Shown here: piece by piece, positions 53,553-63,462 of the stretch
Layout of the letters: every line of letters begins with the position of its first letter
How positions within the stretch are numbered: the first letter of the stretch is position 1
DNA from: Rossellomorea aquimaris
GTDB taxonomy: Bacteria > Bacillota > Bacilli > Bacillales > Bacillaceae_B
Assembly (NCBI RefSeq): GCF_020171925.1
Contig: NZ_JAIVAR010000006.1
Span: 1-64,000 of the forward strand
DNA length: 64,000 bases
Reading direction: 5' to 3'
Made by a program: the position numbers and the translations under genes
The notes under the pieces: model-generated
The model's input: the letters and a program-made list of their open reading frames with translations, nothing else
Database searches by the model: none
What the model was told of the DNA's origin: nothing

Positions 53553-54756
53553 TGACCTTGACCTCTCCTCCCCATAGCCTCAGTGCACTTCGCAGTTCAA
53601 AATGATCTGCGGCGGCATGAGACAGGGGTGTATTTTCCAATGTGGCCGTAATCGCCTGAAGGAAAGCTTTGCCTCCACCTTCGGCACCATCCGGGTGACC
53701 ATGCACCCCGCCCCCTGCATTGATCACACAATCACTGCCAAAGTCTTTCAAAAGCTGAGGGACCAGTGCCGGATGGATCCCTGCGGAAGGCACGGGAAAT
53801 GTCTGTTTAAAACGATCACTCTTTGTCAGCTCTTCCTTGATGCTAATCGTTTGTTCCTTCTCCAATGCAACACTTCCATAAGGAGAAGGGAACAAGGAGA
53901 AATCAGCCCCTGTCATCCTCAGGAATTTACCGAGTAACAGAGAGTAGCTCACACCAAACATAGGAGAAGCGGCTATTGCCCCGGAGAATGAAGGATGTGC
54001 CATGATCGGGAGATTGATGTCCCCATCCTCCCTCAGTTCCTGCAACATATCCAATCCGTAAGTAAAAACGTTGAATAACAAAGCATCTGCTCCTAGTTCC
54101 TTTGCTCTCCTCGCTTTCTCCTTTAATTCACTCGTCCTACCCGTAATGTTCACAGCATAAAGGGTGCGCTTACCAGTTATCTCTTCAACCTCCCGAAGCA
54201 CCTTCCGTCCTGCCTTTATCCTTTCCACAAAAGGAGTCAGCTCGTTTTCAAACAGGATCTCATCGTCTTTCACTAAATCGACACCGCCAAGTGCCTGTGC
54301 CTTCAGTTGATCCTTTAGGTAATCCAAATCCCTTCCGATCACTCCTTTAAAAATGCTCATAAGAAGTGGGCGATCATGGACGTTCACTTTTTCCCTTATT
54401 CCTTCAATCCCGAATCGCGGACCCGGGTACCCTTTTTTCAGCTCCTCGGAAAATTCCAGGTCCTTCAGTTTCACTTGACCATCCAGCGATAATTTACCGA
54501 ATACCGTTGTCAGGATGGCCGGAAGATCGTTAGAGTAATTCCAGGAGGGGTAAGCGATTTGGATTTCGGCTCTACCCTCTTCATCCAATTCCTTTACGTT
54601 CACAACCCTACCTTTGTACTTCTGGAGCTGCTCCTTTTCCAGTAACGGAAGGTCTGTCCATGAACCGACCGTCAACCCAAGTGCGATTCCTTCCGCTTTC
54701 TTTTCGAATGTCCCACTTTTTCCTGAAACAGCATATGTAGCAATGACTTCTCCCAA
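53545..54756 (-). CDS. mtnW: 2,3-diketo-5-methylthiopentyl-1-phosphate enolase (RuBisCO-like)
   Basis: A 403-residue RuBisCO-like protein of form IV. The magnesium site is [12 protein letters not shown], with the Lys that becomes carbamylated in true RuBisCO. The conserved [18 protein letters not shown] and [18 protein letters not shown] blocks form the phosphate site. It enolises the diketo compound and does not fix CO2. First gene of mtnWXBD, under a SAM riboswitch. Confidence 0.94.
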   Translation of the reverse strand: MGEVIATYAVSGKSGTFEKKAEGIALGLTVGSWTDLPLLEKEQLQKYKGRVVNVKELDEEGRAEIQIAYPSWNYSNDLPAILTTVFGKLSLDGQVKLKDLEFSEELKKGYPGPRFGIEGIREKVNVHDRPLLMSIFKGVIGRDLDYLKDQLKAQALGGVDLVKDDEILFENELTPFVERIKAGRKVLREVEEITGKRTLYAVNITGRTSELKEKARRAKELGADALLFNVFTYGLDMLQELREDGDINLPIMAHPSFSGAIAASPMFGVSYSLLLGKFLRMTGADFSLFPSPYGSVALEKEQTISIKEELTKSDRFKQTFPVPSAGIHPALVPQLLKDFGSDCVINAGGGVHGHPDGAEGGGKAFLQAITATLENTPLSHAAADHFELRSALRLWGGEVKVSG

Positions 54757-54798
54757 TTGATTTGCCTCCCGACGTCATTTGGTTTCTGTTGAGGAACG

Positions 54799-54942
54799 AA
54801 AAAAACCTCTTCGATAAGAAGAGGTTTTCATGTCACTCTCTCTTATCTCTCAGCATGAACTGCTGCAAGAATTAGCACCGTGCTTGTAAAAGTCGGTTGC
54901 CGGGCTTCATAGGGCTGGTCCCTCCGCCTGCTCTTGATAAGA
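54799..54942 (-). promoter_or_regulatory. SAM-I riboswitch (S-box) of mtnWXBD
   Basis: On the minus strand the aptamer spans 54942-54839: CTTATCAAGAGCAGGCGGAG starts P1-P2, then ATGAAGCCCGGCAACCGAC, ACGGTGCTAATTC and CTGAGAGATAAGAG close it. The terminator AACCTCTTCTTATCGAAGAGGTT plus a T-run lies at 54828-54799. High S-adenosylmethionine should stop transcription before mtnW. Confidence 0.95.
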
Positions 54943-54979
54943 ATTCAAAGATTCAATTAATTTCAGTTGGATTATGTCA

Positions 54980-56179
54980 TCATTTTTCAATTCTGTCAAT
55001 CTTTTTATCGAATAATTTCAAATTTTCGATCCTCTCAACGGCCTCTTGTAACCTTTCGTTGCCCGTCAGCAATCCAACCCGGACATACCCTTCACCATAT
55101 TCGCCAAAGCCAATCCCAGGGGCAACGGCGATCCTGGCCTCTTCCAACAGAAAATCCGCAAACTCCATGGAAGTAAATCCTTCAGGGACCTTCAACCATG
55201 CAAAGAACGAACCACGTGGCGCTTTCACCGACCATCCGATTTTTTTAAGACCGTCCATAAGGACCCGCCTTCTTGATTCATATGTCTCAACCAATTGTCC
55301 AACACAGTCCTGGGGTCCCAGTAATGCGGTCACCGCCGCTTCCTGAATGGCACCGAATAGGCTAACATACAAATGATCCTGAAGAACATTGATCGCCTCG
55401 ATGACACTTTCATTCCCTACTGCAAAGCCCACTCTCCAGCCTGCCATATTATAGGTTTTCGAGAGCGTGTAAATTTCGATTCCTGTATCCTTCGCACCTT
55501 CAATCTCCAAAAAGCTCAGGGGTTTCTCCCCCCCGAAACCGATTGCTCCATAAGCAAAGTCATGTACGACGCATAGATCATGTTCTTCAGCAAACGATAC
55601 AGTCTCTTCGAAAAAAGAACGAGTAGCAATCGCACCGGTAGGGTTGTTGGGATAGTTCAGAAACATCAGCTTTGCTTTTTCCCTATCAGCATGTGAAATA
55701 GCATCATATTCAGGAAGGAATTCATTTTCTTCTATCAGCGGCATCGTCACCATCCGTGCCTCCGCTAGTGAAACACCTGATAAATAGTCCGGGTATCCCG
55801 GGTCCGGGACGAGCACCGTATCACCGGGGTTCAAGATGCATTGTGGAAGCTCGACAAGTCCTGCCTTCCCACCGAATAATATTGCCACTTCCTTGTAGGG
55901 ATCGATGTCCACCCCATATTCCCGTTTGTAAAAAACGGACACGGCTTCCTTAAAGGAATCCAGCCCCCTGAATGGGGAATATCTATGATTACTTGGCGAT
56001 TTTGCTGCGTTCATGAGCGCCTCCACGATATGATCGGGAGTGGGACGGTCAGGATTTCCCTGACCGAGGTTGATTACATCATGCCCCTCTTTCATTACAT
56101 TCTGTACGTTGGAACTCAAAGACGCAAAAAACTGGTTCGGCAATGATTCGATTCGATTCGCTTTTTTAAAGGTTTTCAT
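54980..56179 (-). CDS. mtnE: Methionine-forming aminotransferase MtnE (MtnV, YkrV)
   Basis: About 399 residues; fold type I PLP aminotransferase that converts 4-methylthio-2-oxobutyrate to methionine, the last salvage step. The PLP lysine is in YTLSKTYNMAGWRVGFAVG; NYPNNPTGA and HDFAYGAIGF are cofactor motifs. The start MKTFKK at 56179, five bases after GAAGGTGA, is preferred to an ATG three codons earlier. It lies upstream of the mtnW riboswitch on the same strand, with 38 bases between, so mtnE is likely transcribed separately or read through into the riboswitch. Confidence 0.9.
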   Translation of the reverse strand: MKTFKKANRIESLPNQFFASLSSNVQNVMKEGHDVINLGQGNPDRPTPDHIVEALMNAAKSPSNHRYSPFRGLDSFKEAVSVFYKREYGVDIDPYKEVAILFGGKAGLVELPQCILNPGDTVLVPDPGYPDYLSGVSLAEARMVTMPLIEENEFLPEYDAISHADREKAKLMFLNYPNNPTGAIATRSFFEETVSFAEEHDLCVVHDFAYGAIGFGGEKPLSFLEIEGAKDTGIEIYTLSKTYNMAGWRVGFAVGNESVIEAINVLQDHLYVSLFGAIQEAAVTALLGPQDCVGQLVETYESRRRVLMDGLKKIGWSVKAPRGSFFAWLKVPEGFTSMEFADFLLEEARIAVAPGIGFGEYGEGYVRVGLLTGNERLQEAVERIENLKLFDKKIDRIEK

Positions 56180-56304
56180 CCTGTTCACCTTCGATCTATT
56201 TTTTGAAAATTTATTACTTTCAAATTCTAGTCACAAATGATATAACGTAAAGGAGTGATTGTAAAGGGTTAATTCCAAACTACCGTTCATAATGAGGTGT
56301 TATC

Positions 56305-57087
56305 TTGAAGAAGAAAATAGGCATTGCACAAATGGATATTACATTTGGGGACCCTGCTGAAAATAAGAAGCGAGTTCTGAAGTGGGTTGAACGAGCAAGT
56401 GAGGACGGCTGCGAGATCGTTGTCTTTCCTGAACTGTGGACCACTGGCTATGACTTGAAGAGAATCGGTGAGCTCGCTGACGAAGAAGCAGAGGAAATCA
56501 CAGGCTTCCTTTCCGAACTTGCCTCCCGTCATTCCATCCATATCGTTGGCGGCTCCGTTGCAAGAAAGACGAAAGAAGGCATCACCAATACCCTCCTTGT
56601 CATCGACAACAATGGAAAATTGATCAAGCAATATAGTAAATTGCATCTTTTTAAACTGATGGATGAACATCACTATATGCTACCTGGTACAACGGATGGA
56701 TCATTTAACTTGATGGGAATTCAGATGGCAGGGCTGATCTGCTATGATATCCGCTTTCCCGAATGGTTCAGGAAGCACGTGATTCAAGGGGCTAAAGCAG
56801 TATTCGTTGTGGCAGAGTGGCCAGCCCAAAGAATCTCCCACTGGAAGGCTTTGCTGATGGCAAGGGCCATTGAGAATCAGTGCTACGTCATTGCTTGTAA
56901 CCGGACCGGCAGCGACCCCAATAACGAGTTCGGGGGACATTCCTTACTCATTGACCCGTGGGGGGAAATCGTTAGAGAAGCGGATGAAACAGAAGGGTTG
57001 CTTAGTGCTGAGATTGATTTGGATCTAGTCGAGCAAGTAAGGCGGAAGATCCCCATCTTTCAGGATCGTCGTCCGGAATTTTATTGA
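56305..57087 (+). CDS. mtnU: Carbon-nitrogen hydrolase MtnU (omega-amidase type)
   Basis: A 260-residue nitrilase-superfamily enzyme. The Glu-Lys-Cys triad is in VVFPELWTTGY, YSKLHLF and GLICYDIRFPEW. In methionine salvage it is thought to remove the amide left by the aminotransferase when glutamine is the donor (alpha-ketoglutaramate). It starts at TTG five bases after GAGGTG, divergent from mtnE, as in B. subtilis. Confidence 0.9.
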   Translation: MKKKIGIAQMDITFGDPAENKKRVLKWVERASEDGCEIVVFPELWTTGYDLKRIGELADEEAEEITGFLSELASRHSIHIVGGSVARKTKEGITNTLLVIDNNGKLIKQYSKLHLFKLMDEHHYMLPGTTDGSFNLMGIQMAGLICYDIRFPEWFRKHVIQGAKAVFVVAEWPAQRISHWKALLMARAIENQCYVIACNRTGSDPNNEFGGHSLLIDPWGEIVREADETEGLLSAEIDLDLVEQVRRKIPIFQDRRPEFY

Positions 57088-57237
57088 TCCTCTGCCCAAT
57101 AAGCCTCTTCTTGCTAATGGAGAGTGCGTTTTCTGTGAAAGAAATGTTCAGCATCTGCCCGTTTTTAAAAAAAGATATTGACTCTGTATTCCGAAAAATG
57201 ATACTATTCAAACATAAAAACCACCAATTAAATATTA

Positions 57238-57445
57238 CTCTTATCAAGAGCTGGCTGAGGGATTTGGCCCTATGAAGCCCAGCAACCGACCGTAATACCG
57301 TTGTGAGACGGGGCGCATGAATGCGCCGGATGATTCCATAAGGCACGGTGCTAATTCCAACAGAAAGAAAACTTTCTGAGAGATAAGAGGCAGCGAAGAT
57401 TCGTTCTTTAAGCCTCTTTCCGCAAAAGAAAGAGGCTTTTCTAAT
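57238..57445 (+). promoter_or_regulatory. SAM-I riboswitch of mtnKA with an extended helix
   Basis: The aptamer spans about 57238-57390: CTCTTATCAAGAGCTGGCTG, ATGAAGCCCAGCAACCGAC, CACGGTGCTAATTCC and CTGAGAGATAAGAG are the conserved parts. One arm is lengthened by a GGCGCATGAATGCGCC hairpin. The terminator AAGCCTCTTTC/GAAAGAGGCTT follows at 57411-57440. SAM should switch off mtnK and mtnA. Confidence 0.95.
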
Positions 57446-57493
57446 GCTCTGCAGGAAAGCCTCCGAATGATAATTTTCCTAGGAGGAATCAAC

Positions 57494-58699
57494 ATGTCAA
57501 TCAGTCCTGTAACACATTATCAATCACTGAACGAACAAACCGCGAAGGATTTGGCCGTTTCATTGAACTACTTCCCTCAGCATTCAGAATTAAACTGCCG
57601 TGAAATCGGTGACGGCAATTTAAATCTCGTATTTCATATTTATGAATCCGGGCAAAAAGGAATCATCGTCAAGCAGGCATTGCCTTATGCCAAAGTGGTT
57701 GGAGAAAGCTGGCCATTGACGATTGAACGCGCCAGGATCGAAGCGAATGCCTTGAAGCTTCAACGAATTCATGCGAAGGACTTCGTACCGGAAGTGTTTT
57801 ATTCAGATGATCGGCTTGCCATTACAGTGATGGAAGATCTCAGTTCTCTTAGGATATTGCGGTCAGCCCTAATAGAAGGGGAAGATTTTCCGCATTTATC
57901 CGATCATATCGGGACCTTCCTGGCGAACACTCTGTACCACACTTCTGACTATGCACTTCATCCCTTCAAGAAGAAAGAGTATGTAAAAGCCTTCTCGAAC
58001 CCTGAACTATGCAAAATAACGGAGGATCTCGTGTTTACCGATCCATTCTTCAATAGTGATTCAAATGACTTCGAGGAAGAATTGCTGCCTGCTGTCAATG
58101 ATCTGTGGAACGATTTCAACCTCAAACTTGAGGTTGCCAAGCTCAAAAAAAGCTTTGTCACTGAAACCGAAGCCCTGCTCCACGGCGATCTTCATACAGG
58201 AAGCATCTTTGCGGACAAAAATCAGACAAAGGTGATCGATCCTGAATTTGCTTTTTATGGTCCGATCGGATTCGATATCGGCCAATTCCTGGCGAACCTG
58301 ATCTTCCAAGTAATCGCAAGGGATGCAGATGAGGCCAGGGATGAAATCATCTTTCACATCACAAATACTTGGAAAGTTTTCAGCGAGCAATTCTCAATCC
58401 TTTGGAAAGAGAGCGGGGACGCCTATACCAAAGTGGATGGATACTTGGAATATATTCTTGAAAAAGCATTCAGGGATAGCATCGGTTTCGGTGGATGCGA
58501 GCTGATCAGAAGGACAATCGGGCTAGCCCATGTCGCGGACCTCGACTCCATTGATGACAGGGAATATCGGTATAGCGCTAAATTATGCAGCCTTGCATTA
58601 GGAAGGGAACTGATCCTTCGCCGTCATACCATCGCGAACATGGAAGAACTGATCGATACGGTCCTAAAAAATGTATCGCAAGGAAGGGATCATTCATGA
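57494..58699 (+). CDS. mtnK: Methylthioribose kinase
   Basis: A 401-residue APH-like kinase that phosphorylates methylthioribose with ATP. The catalytic loop is [12 protein letters not shown] (about residues 228-239) and the metal-binding [17 protein letters not shown] replaces the DFG motif, as in all MtnK proteins. [11 protein letters not shown] is the glycine loop. The ATG at 57494 after TAGGAGGA is chosen over one nine codons earlier. Overlaps mtnA by four bases (ATGA). Confidence 0.94.
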   Translation: MSISPVTHYQSLNEQTAKDLAVSLNYFPQHSELNCREIGDGNLNLVFHIYESGQKGIIVKQALPYAKVVGESWPLTIERARIEANALKLQRIHAKDFVPEVFYSDDRLAITVMEDLSSLRILRSALIEGEDFPHLSDHIGTFLANTLYHTSDYALHPFKKKEYVKAFSNPELCKITEDLVFTDPFFNSDSNDFEEELLPAVNDLWNDFNLKLEVAKLKKSFVTETEALLHGDLHTGSIFADKNQTKVIDPEFAFYGPIGFDIGQFLANLIFQVIARDADEARDEIIFHITNTWKVFSEQFSILWKESGDAYTKVDGYLEYILEKAFRDSIGFGGCELIRRTIGLAHVADLDSIDDREYRYSAKLCSLALGRELILRRHTIANMEELIDTVLKNVSQGRDHS

Positions 58700-59760
58700 C
58701 AAATACAATGAGCATCCCGACTTCACTACAGTGGAAGGAAGATCACCTGTTGATCTTAAATCAGCAAAAACTTCCTCATATAATCGAATACTTGGAATTA
58801 AGAGAGTTGAGCGATTTCTACGATAGCATCATCACACTGAAGGTAAGGGGAGCCCCTGCAATCGGAATTACCGCTGCGTATGGACTTGCACTGTCTTCCA
58901 TTCAATCTGATGCGGATGATCTCCCTTCGTTCATGGAAGAGTTCAACGTGAATAAAACGTACTTATACTCATCACGCCCCACTGCCGTCAACTTGGGCTG
59001 GGCACTCGATGCCATGGAAAGGGCTGTGCATAAATCAACATCAGTGAACGAAGCAAAAACCATCCTCCTTCACACTGCCATTGAGCTTCATTCAGAAGAT
59101 GAGGTGGTATGCAAACAAATCGGTGAACATGGACTTCAACTGCTTAGGGACAAAAGGAACATCTTGACGATCTGCAATGCAGGCTCAATCGCAACAAGTA
59201 AATACGGGACAGCATTGGCCCCCTTTCATCTCGGATCCGAAAAAGGGAAAAACTTTCATGTATATGCCTGTGAGACTCGTCCCGTCCTGCAAGGTTCAAG
59301 ATTGACCACTTGGGAATTGCAGCAATCAGGCGTGGAAGTGACACTCATCGCCGATAGTATGGCAGCACATACGATCAAGGAAAAGAATATAGAGGCGGTC
59401 ATCGTAGGGGCAGACAGAATTGCTTCAAACGGGGATACGGCCAATAAAATCGGAACGTCGATGCTAGCGATACTGTGTAACTATTACAATATCCCTTTCT
59501 ATGTTGCAGCACCTACCTCGACATTTGATCTTTCCGTTGATTCGGGAGATCGCATTCCGATTGAGGAACGTCCGCCTGAAGAACTGACGGAAATCAACGG
59601 TGAGAGAATGGCTCCTGAAGGAATCGACGTCTATAATCCTGCTTTTGATGTAACGTCCCATGAACTGATTACGGCCATCATCACTGAAAATGGCGTGCTG
59701 TATCCCGACTTTAAAGAGAGCATAACGGGATTGTTCACGTTTGCTAATTCTAAGCATTGA
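58696..59760 (+). CDS. mtnA: Methylthioribose-1-phosphate isomerase
   Basis: A 354-residue enzyme (353 in B. subtilis) of the eIF2B-like fold. The conserved [16 protein letters not shown], the catalytic Cys in [15 protein letters not shown] and the catalytic Asp in [18 protein letters not shown] are visible. It converts methylthioribose-1-phosphate to the ribulose form. The ATG at 58696 follows AAGGAAGG and overlaps the mtnK stop; the open frame upstream to 58585 lies inside mtnK and is not part of the protein. Confidence 0.95.
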   Translation: MTNTMSIPTSLQWKEDHLLILNQQKLPHIIEYLELRELSDFYDSIITLKVRGAPAIGITAAYGLALSSIQSDADDLPSFMEEFNVNKTYLYSSRPTAVNLGWALDAMERAVHKSTSVNEAKTILLHTAIELHSEDEVVCKQIGEHGLQLLRDKRNILTICNAGSIATSKYGTALAPFHLGSEKGKNFHVYACETRPVLQGSRLTTWELQQSGVEVTLIADSMAAHTIKEKNIEAVIVGADRIASNGDTANKIGTSMLAILCNYYNIPFYVAAPTSTFDLSVDSGDRIPIEERPPEELTEINGERMAPEGIDVYNPAFDVTSHELITAIITENGVLYPDFKESITGLFTFANSKH

Positions 59761-59893
59761 CTGCTTTCACTGTTTACAACGGGGAGTCCATGGGGCTCCC
59801 ATCTTACCCCCATGGATATCACTTAAGCGCTAATCGATTGTCATCCCCGCAAAAATAGATAGGATTGGATCCTCCTTGCTAAAGGGGGATCTT

Positions 59894-60499
59894 CTAAGAT
59901 TCTTTATACAATGGTGTTGAATTCCACATTTCCCTTGGGTTCACCTCATATATTCCATTTTCCCTGAACATGAAATGGTGAATGATGAATTCCCTTCTTA
60001 GTGTAGCGAAATCATCGTGAAACTGTTTAATATATTCATTGATCTCTTTCTCACTGTACTTTACCCCCACCTTAAGCCCTTCCACCATGTGTTCAAGCAG
60101 GAAAAGTTTCTTCTTTTGCTGCGCTGGAATAGATTTGAACCTTCCATTTTTTTCGATGAAATTATTCATTACTTTTTGTTTTTCCTTCATTATTTTATCG
60201 CTCATTTCAACTTTGCCTCCTTCTTCATTCGTGAAATCTTCTAGTACACTTGCATGGTGCGATATAACTTTTTTGTTCAAGAAATAATAAATTGTATTTT
60301 TATCCCTTCTCGAGAAAACAAGGTTGCATTCTTTCAGTTTATTGAGATGATGCGAAATTGTTGGTGCCGTCAAACCAAGTTTCCCGGCAATGGCTCCTGC
60401 ATGAAGTGAACCTGCCGATAATAAAGAGATAATCTTGATACGAGTTGGATCTCCCATTGTTTTATGGAAAGCCACTTGTTTTTCCAGTTGCAAATACAA
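59894..60499 (-). CDS. ArsR-type regulator with C-terminal DUF2087
   Basis: About 200 residues. An ArsR winged helix (MGDPTRIKIISLLSAGSLHA, then LTAPTISHHLNKLKECNLV) occupies residues 10-90, a charged linker follows, and a DUF2087 domain (RFKSIPAQQKKKLFLLEHMV, then EFIIHHFMFRENGIYEVNP) fills residues 115-185. No metal-binding CVC is seen, so the signal is unknown. It starts at TTG (60499 or 60493; the second is better placed after AAGGGGTGA). A 46-bp palindrome directly upstream is a likely self-operator. Confidence 0.82.
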   Translation of the reverse strand: MYLQLEKQVAFHKTMGDPTRIKIISLLSAGSLHAGAIAGKLGLTAPTISHHLNKLKECNLVFSRRDKNTIYYFLNKKVISHHASVLEDFTNEEGGKVEMSDKIMKEKQKVMNNFIEKNGRFKSIPAQQKKKLFLLEHMVEGLKVGVKYSEKEINEYIKQFHDDFATLRREFIIHHFMFRENGIYEVNPREMWNSTPLYKES

Positions 60500-60505
60500 T
60501 CACCC

Positions 60506-60551
60506 CTTCTATTTAGATTAGCATCTAATTAGATACTAATCTAAATAGAAG
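60506..60551. promoter_or_regulatory. 46-bp near-perfect palindrome upstream of the ArsR gene
   Basis: CTTCTATTTAGATTAG and CTAATCTAAATAGAAG are perfect 16-bp arms. Between them, ATCTAATTAGAT is itself a palindrome; only one base pair (C against A) breaks the symmetry. TAGAT(T)AG motifs recur four times in it, which suggests two or more dimer sites. It overlaps the ribosome site side of the gene. Confidence 0.85.
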
Positions 60552-60605
60552 AATTTTACAATACCTTTTTTTCAATCCGGATTCATTCACACGTTAGTAG
60601 TGCAA

Positions 60606-60640
60606 TAAAAAAAGCATCTTTTCCTTGAAAAGATGCTACA
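60606..60640 (-). terminator. Terminator after ogt
   Basis: On the minus strand AGCATCTTTT and AAAAGATGCT pair around CAAGG, followed by TTTTTTATT. Confidence 0.9.
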
Positions 60641-60647
60641 GCATGGC

Positions 60648-61112
60648 TTAATTAGAATGTTCAAGTGACAGGAGGATCTCTTTTTTATCAATTTGCCTCC
60701 CAGCATATCCTGTTAGTGATTTGTCCTTTCCGATCACTCTATGACAAGGGATGATGATCGGGAATTTATTGGCTTTATTCGCTTGCCCGATTGCCCTGAC
60801 CGCTTTGGGACGATTGATGCGTTCGGCTATATCCTGATAGGAGCATGTCCTGCCGAATGGAATTTCACTTAACGCCGCCCATACTTCACGCTGGAAATCG
60901 GTCCCTTCTAATTTAAGAGGAAGCTCAAACTCTGTCCTGTCCCCGTTGAAATATTCATGAATTTGTTTCTTTGCTTCATGCAGGACAGGATGATTCGTAT
61001 CCGTCAACTTGGCATCTTCTTGAGCAAATCTCACCAATAAAAGGTTCTCCAGGTCAGCCTTTATCTCTAATTTACCGACTGGGCTATCCATGAACATGGT
61101 TTCTTCTGACAT
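60648..61112 (-). CDS. ogt: Methylated-DNA-protein cysteine methyltransferase
   Basis: A 154-residue suicide repair enzyme that takes alkyl groups from O6-alkylguanine. The active site is IPCHRVIGKDKSLTGYAGR with the acceptor Cys near residue 125, and the DNA-binding helix is SYQDIAERINRPKAVRAIGQ. It lies 21 bases downstream of kinE and may be transcribed with it; B. subtilis has the same order (kinE-ogt). Confidence 0.94.
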   Translation of the reverse strand: MSEETMFMDSPVGKLEIKADLENLLLVRFAQEDAKLTDTNHPVLHEAKKQIHEYFNGDRTEFELPLKLEGTDFQREVWAALSEIPFGRTCSYQDIAERINRPKAVRAIGQANKANKFPIIIPCHRVIGKDKSLTGYAGRQIDKKEILLSLEHSN

Positions 61113-61133
61113 AATAACTCAAGCTCCTTCCAT

Positions 61134-63287
61134 TTACATCTTTGGAAGATAGATGTGAAAGACCGTCCCTTCCCCAATTTTACTATCTACCTCGATCCTT
61201 CCATTATGTTCTTTGATGATATTGAAACTAACCATTAACCCAAGCCCCGTTCCACGTTCTTTTGTCGTGTAAAAAGGTTCTCCGAGTTTTTTGATTTTAT
61301 CCCGCGAAATCCCACTTCCTTGATCCCTTATTTCAATATGGATACAGTCATCCTGTGTTTCATGTATTCCAATCGTGATAACGCCTCCCTGTGTCATCAC
61401 TTCAATTGCATTCTTTATGATATTAATGAATACTTGCTTAAGTTGATTCGGTTCCGCAAAGACGGGAGGCAATCCCTCTTGATACACTTCGTCATATTGA
61501 ACATTGTGCATCGTTGCCTGGGCGCTCAATAGTTCTACGGTGTCTTTCATGATCTTGATCAGGTTTGTTTCCTGATATTGTACAGCCTGAGGCTTTGCAA
61601 GTACAAGGAATTCCGTGATGATCGATTCAATTCTTTGCAATTCCGATGTGATGACATTGAAATACATTTCATGGTCTTGACCCACGCTATTCTCCAACAG
61701 CTGTATGAACCCTTTTAACGCTGTCATCGGATTTCTGATCTCATGAGCGATTCCAGCCGCTAGCTCCCCTACTACACTGAGAGTATCTGATTTTCTCAGT
61801 TGCTCCTGCATTTCGATCTGTTCCGTGATATCGCGGATGATTGTAAGATTCAGATTGGACAGGAGGTTATACTTAGATGATAGTTCGATATACTGGACAC
61901 GATCATCATGCAGCCTGAATGTCTTTAGAAAACTGGACTGCCCCTCTTCCTTCAATTTTATCAGATATTCTTGATACGTTTCATCATCCTGCTCTATGTT
62001 CAGGATTTCCCTGACGTCTTTTCCTATTAACTGCTCTTTATCAAGATGAAAGATCTTACTTGCTTCAGGATTCGCATCTACCACAACATAATGATGGTTC
62101 GTCAGGAACAAACCATCCAGGGACCCCTCGAAGATCTTCCGGAATCGTTCTTCACTTTCCCTCAATTCCTTTTCCATTTGATAGCGCTCGCTGACATTCC
62201 TGAAAATCGTCATATTGTACCCATCCACTGAATGGAGCTTTGAAGTGAATTCTAAATGCTTTAATTGATTGTTCGGCATCAGGAAGAGCACTTCGTCCCT
62301 TACTGCGCCACTTTTATATAACTGCTCCATGACATGATCGAACTTCTGACTTTCAAGTGGGTAAACGAAATCTTTTATCTTCTTTGAAAGCAGTTCGGAA
62401 AGGGAACACTCAAAGGTCTTCAGTGCAGATGCGTTTGCTTTTAAGACTCTTCCGTCCTGGTCCCAAAGGACGATAGCATCGATTGCTTCTTCGAAGAGTC
62501 CTTTAAATAATTCTTCATTCCGCTTCACCTGGATTTCCATTTGTCTCTTTTCCGTTACATCCCTCAGGATCGCCATATGAAGCTTATGGTGGACAAAAGG
62601 ACTCGTTGTGAATTCCACGATGGATATACCATTCTTCCCTTTGATCGGTATTTCCCCTCTTGCTTTCCTGTTATTTAATAGAAGCTCTTTGATCTTTTCT
62701 ATTTTATAATGAGCGTTTTCCGGTATGAACGAACGAATATTGCGCGTAATAATATCTCTCTTGAACAGCCCTACTTGTTTGGAGAAAGCGTGATTCAGAT
62801 CATTGATGTTTCCGTCTAGGTCGAACAGGACGATTCCTTCGGTTGCATTTTGAAAAATATTAGAAAGCAAATGAACATTCAAATGATCCTTCCGTTCATT
62901 TTCCTTCGATTTAGTCACATCTTTAAAATATAAATAAGCACTAGTAGAAATGGTGGATTTTCTTAGAAGTAATTCAATGTGGATGATTTGATCGTCATCA
63001 GTGTTCATGAGTGATTCGTCTTCAAGGGATTGTCCGGACTCCATCACCTCTTGATAATGTGCAACGATCGGGGATGGCACGGAAGAAAAAAAAGAGCTGA
63101 ACAGCTTCCCTGTCAATGATACGAGCTCAGCCTTCAATGTTTTGCACGCTTCCTCATTCGCATAACATATCTTCATCCCATCATTGATGACAACCATAGC
63201 CATCGGTGACGCTAAGCAAATTTCCCTATCGATAGGATGACATTCTTCCTTAGAAACTCGGCTTTCCAGCTTACTGCTTTTAGTCAT
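61134..63287 (-). CDS. kinE: Multi-PAS sensor histidine kinase KinE
   Basis: A 717-residue cytosolic kinase (738 in B. subtilis). Four PAS-type domains fill roughly residues 20-490 (for example ESEERFRKIFEGSLDGLF), then the dimerisation domain with the phosphorylated His in GELAAGIAHEIRNPMTALKG (about residue 505), N box NIIKNAIEVM, G1 box DQGSGIS and G2 box GTGLGLM. KinE feeds phosphate to Spo0F in the sporulation phosphorelay. No membrane helix is present. Position upstream of ogt and beside ykrP fits B. subtilis. The cyclic signal is unknown. Confidence 0.86.
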   Translation of the reverse strand: MTKSSKLESRVSKEECHPIDREICLASPMAMVVINDGMKICYANEEACKTLKAELVSLTGKLFSSFFSSVPSPIVAHYQEVMESGQSLEDESLMNTDDDQIIHIELLLRKSTISTSAYLYFKDVTKSKENERKDHLNVHLLSNIFQNATEGIVLFDLDGNINDLNHAFSKQVGLFKRDIITRNIRSFIPENAHYKIEKIKELLLNNRKARGEIPIKGKNGISIVEFTTSPFVHHKLHMAILRDVTEKRQMEIQVKRNEELFKGLFEEAIDAIVLWDQDGRVLKANASALKTFECSLSELLSKKIKDFVYPLESQKFDHVMEQLYKSGAVRDEVLFLMPNNQLKHLEFTSKLHSVDGYNMTIFRNVSERYQMEKELRESEERFRKIFEGSLDGLFLTNHHYVVVDANPEASKIFHLDKEQLIGKDVREILNIEQDDETYQEYLIKLKEEGQSSFLKTFRLHDDRVQYIELSSKYNLLSNLNLTIIRDITEQIEMQEQLRKSDTLSVVGELAAGIAHEIRNPMTALKGFIQLLENSVGQDHEMYFNVITSELQRIESIITEFLVLAKPQAVQYQETNLIKIMKDTVELLSAQATMHNVQYDEVYQEGLPPVFAEPNQLKQVFINIIKNAIEVMTQGGVITIGIHETQDDCIHIEIRDQGSGISRDKIKKLGEPFYTTKERGTGLGLMVSFNIIKEHNGRIEVDSKIGEGTVFHIYLPKM

Positions 63288-63462
63288 ATCTACATCCCCC
63301 TAAATTGTTAAGAGACGACTTAAGTCTCAACTACTATAATCTTCGAATAACACCAATGGTTTTTGGTGATAATTAACAGTGAAAATCAGGTTTCCTGCAT
63401 TGTATCCTAGGGTAGAAACTTAACTAGCATAGAATTCGAATGAAAAAAGACGGTGATGATGA

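Noticed and set aside
58585..58695. Longer N-terminus for MtnA
   Set aside because: Those 37 codons lie inside mtnK, are not family-like, and a well-placed ATG with a ribosome site follows at 58696.
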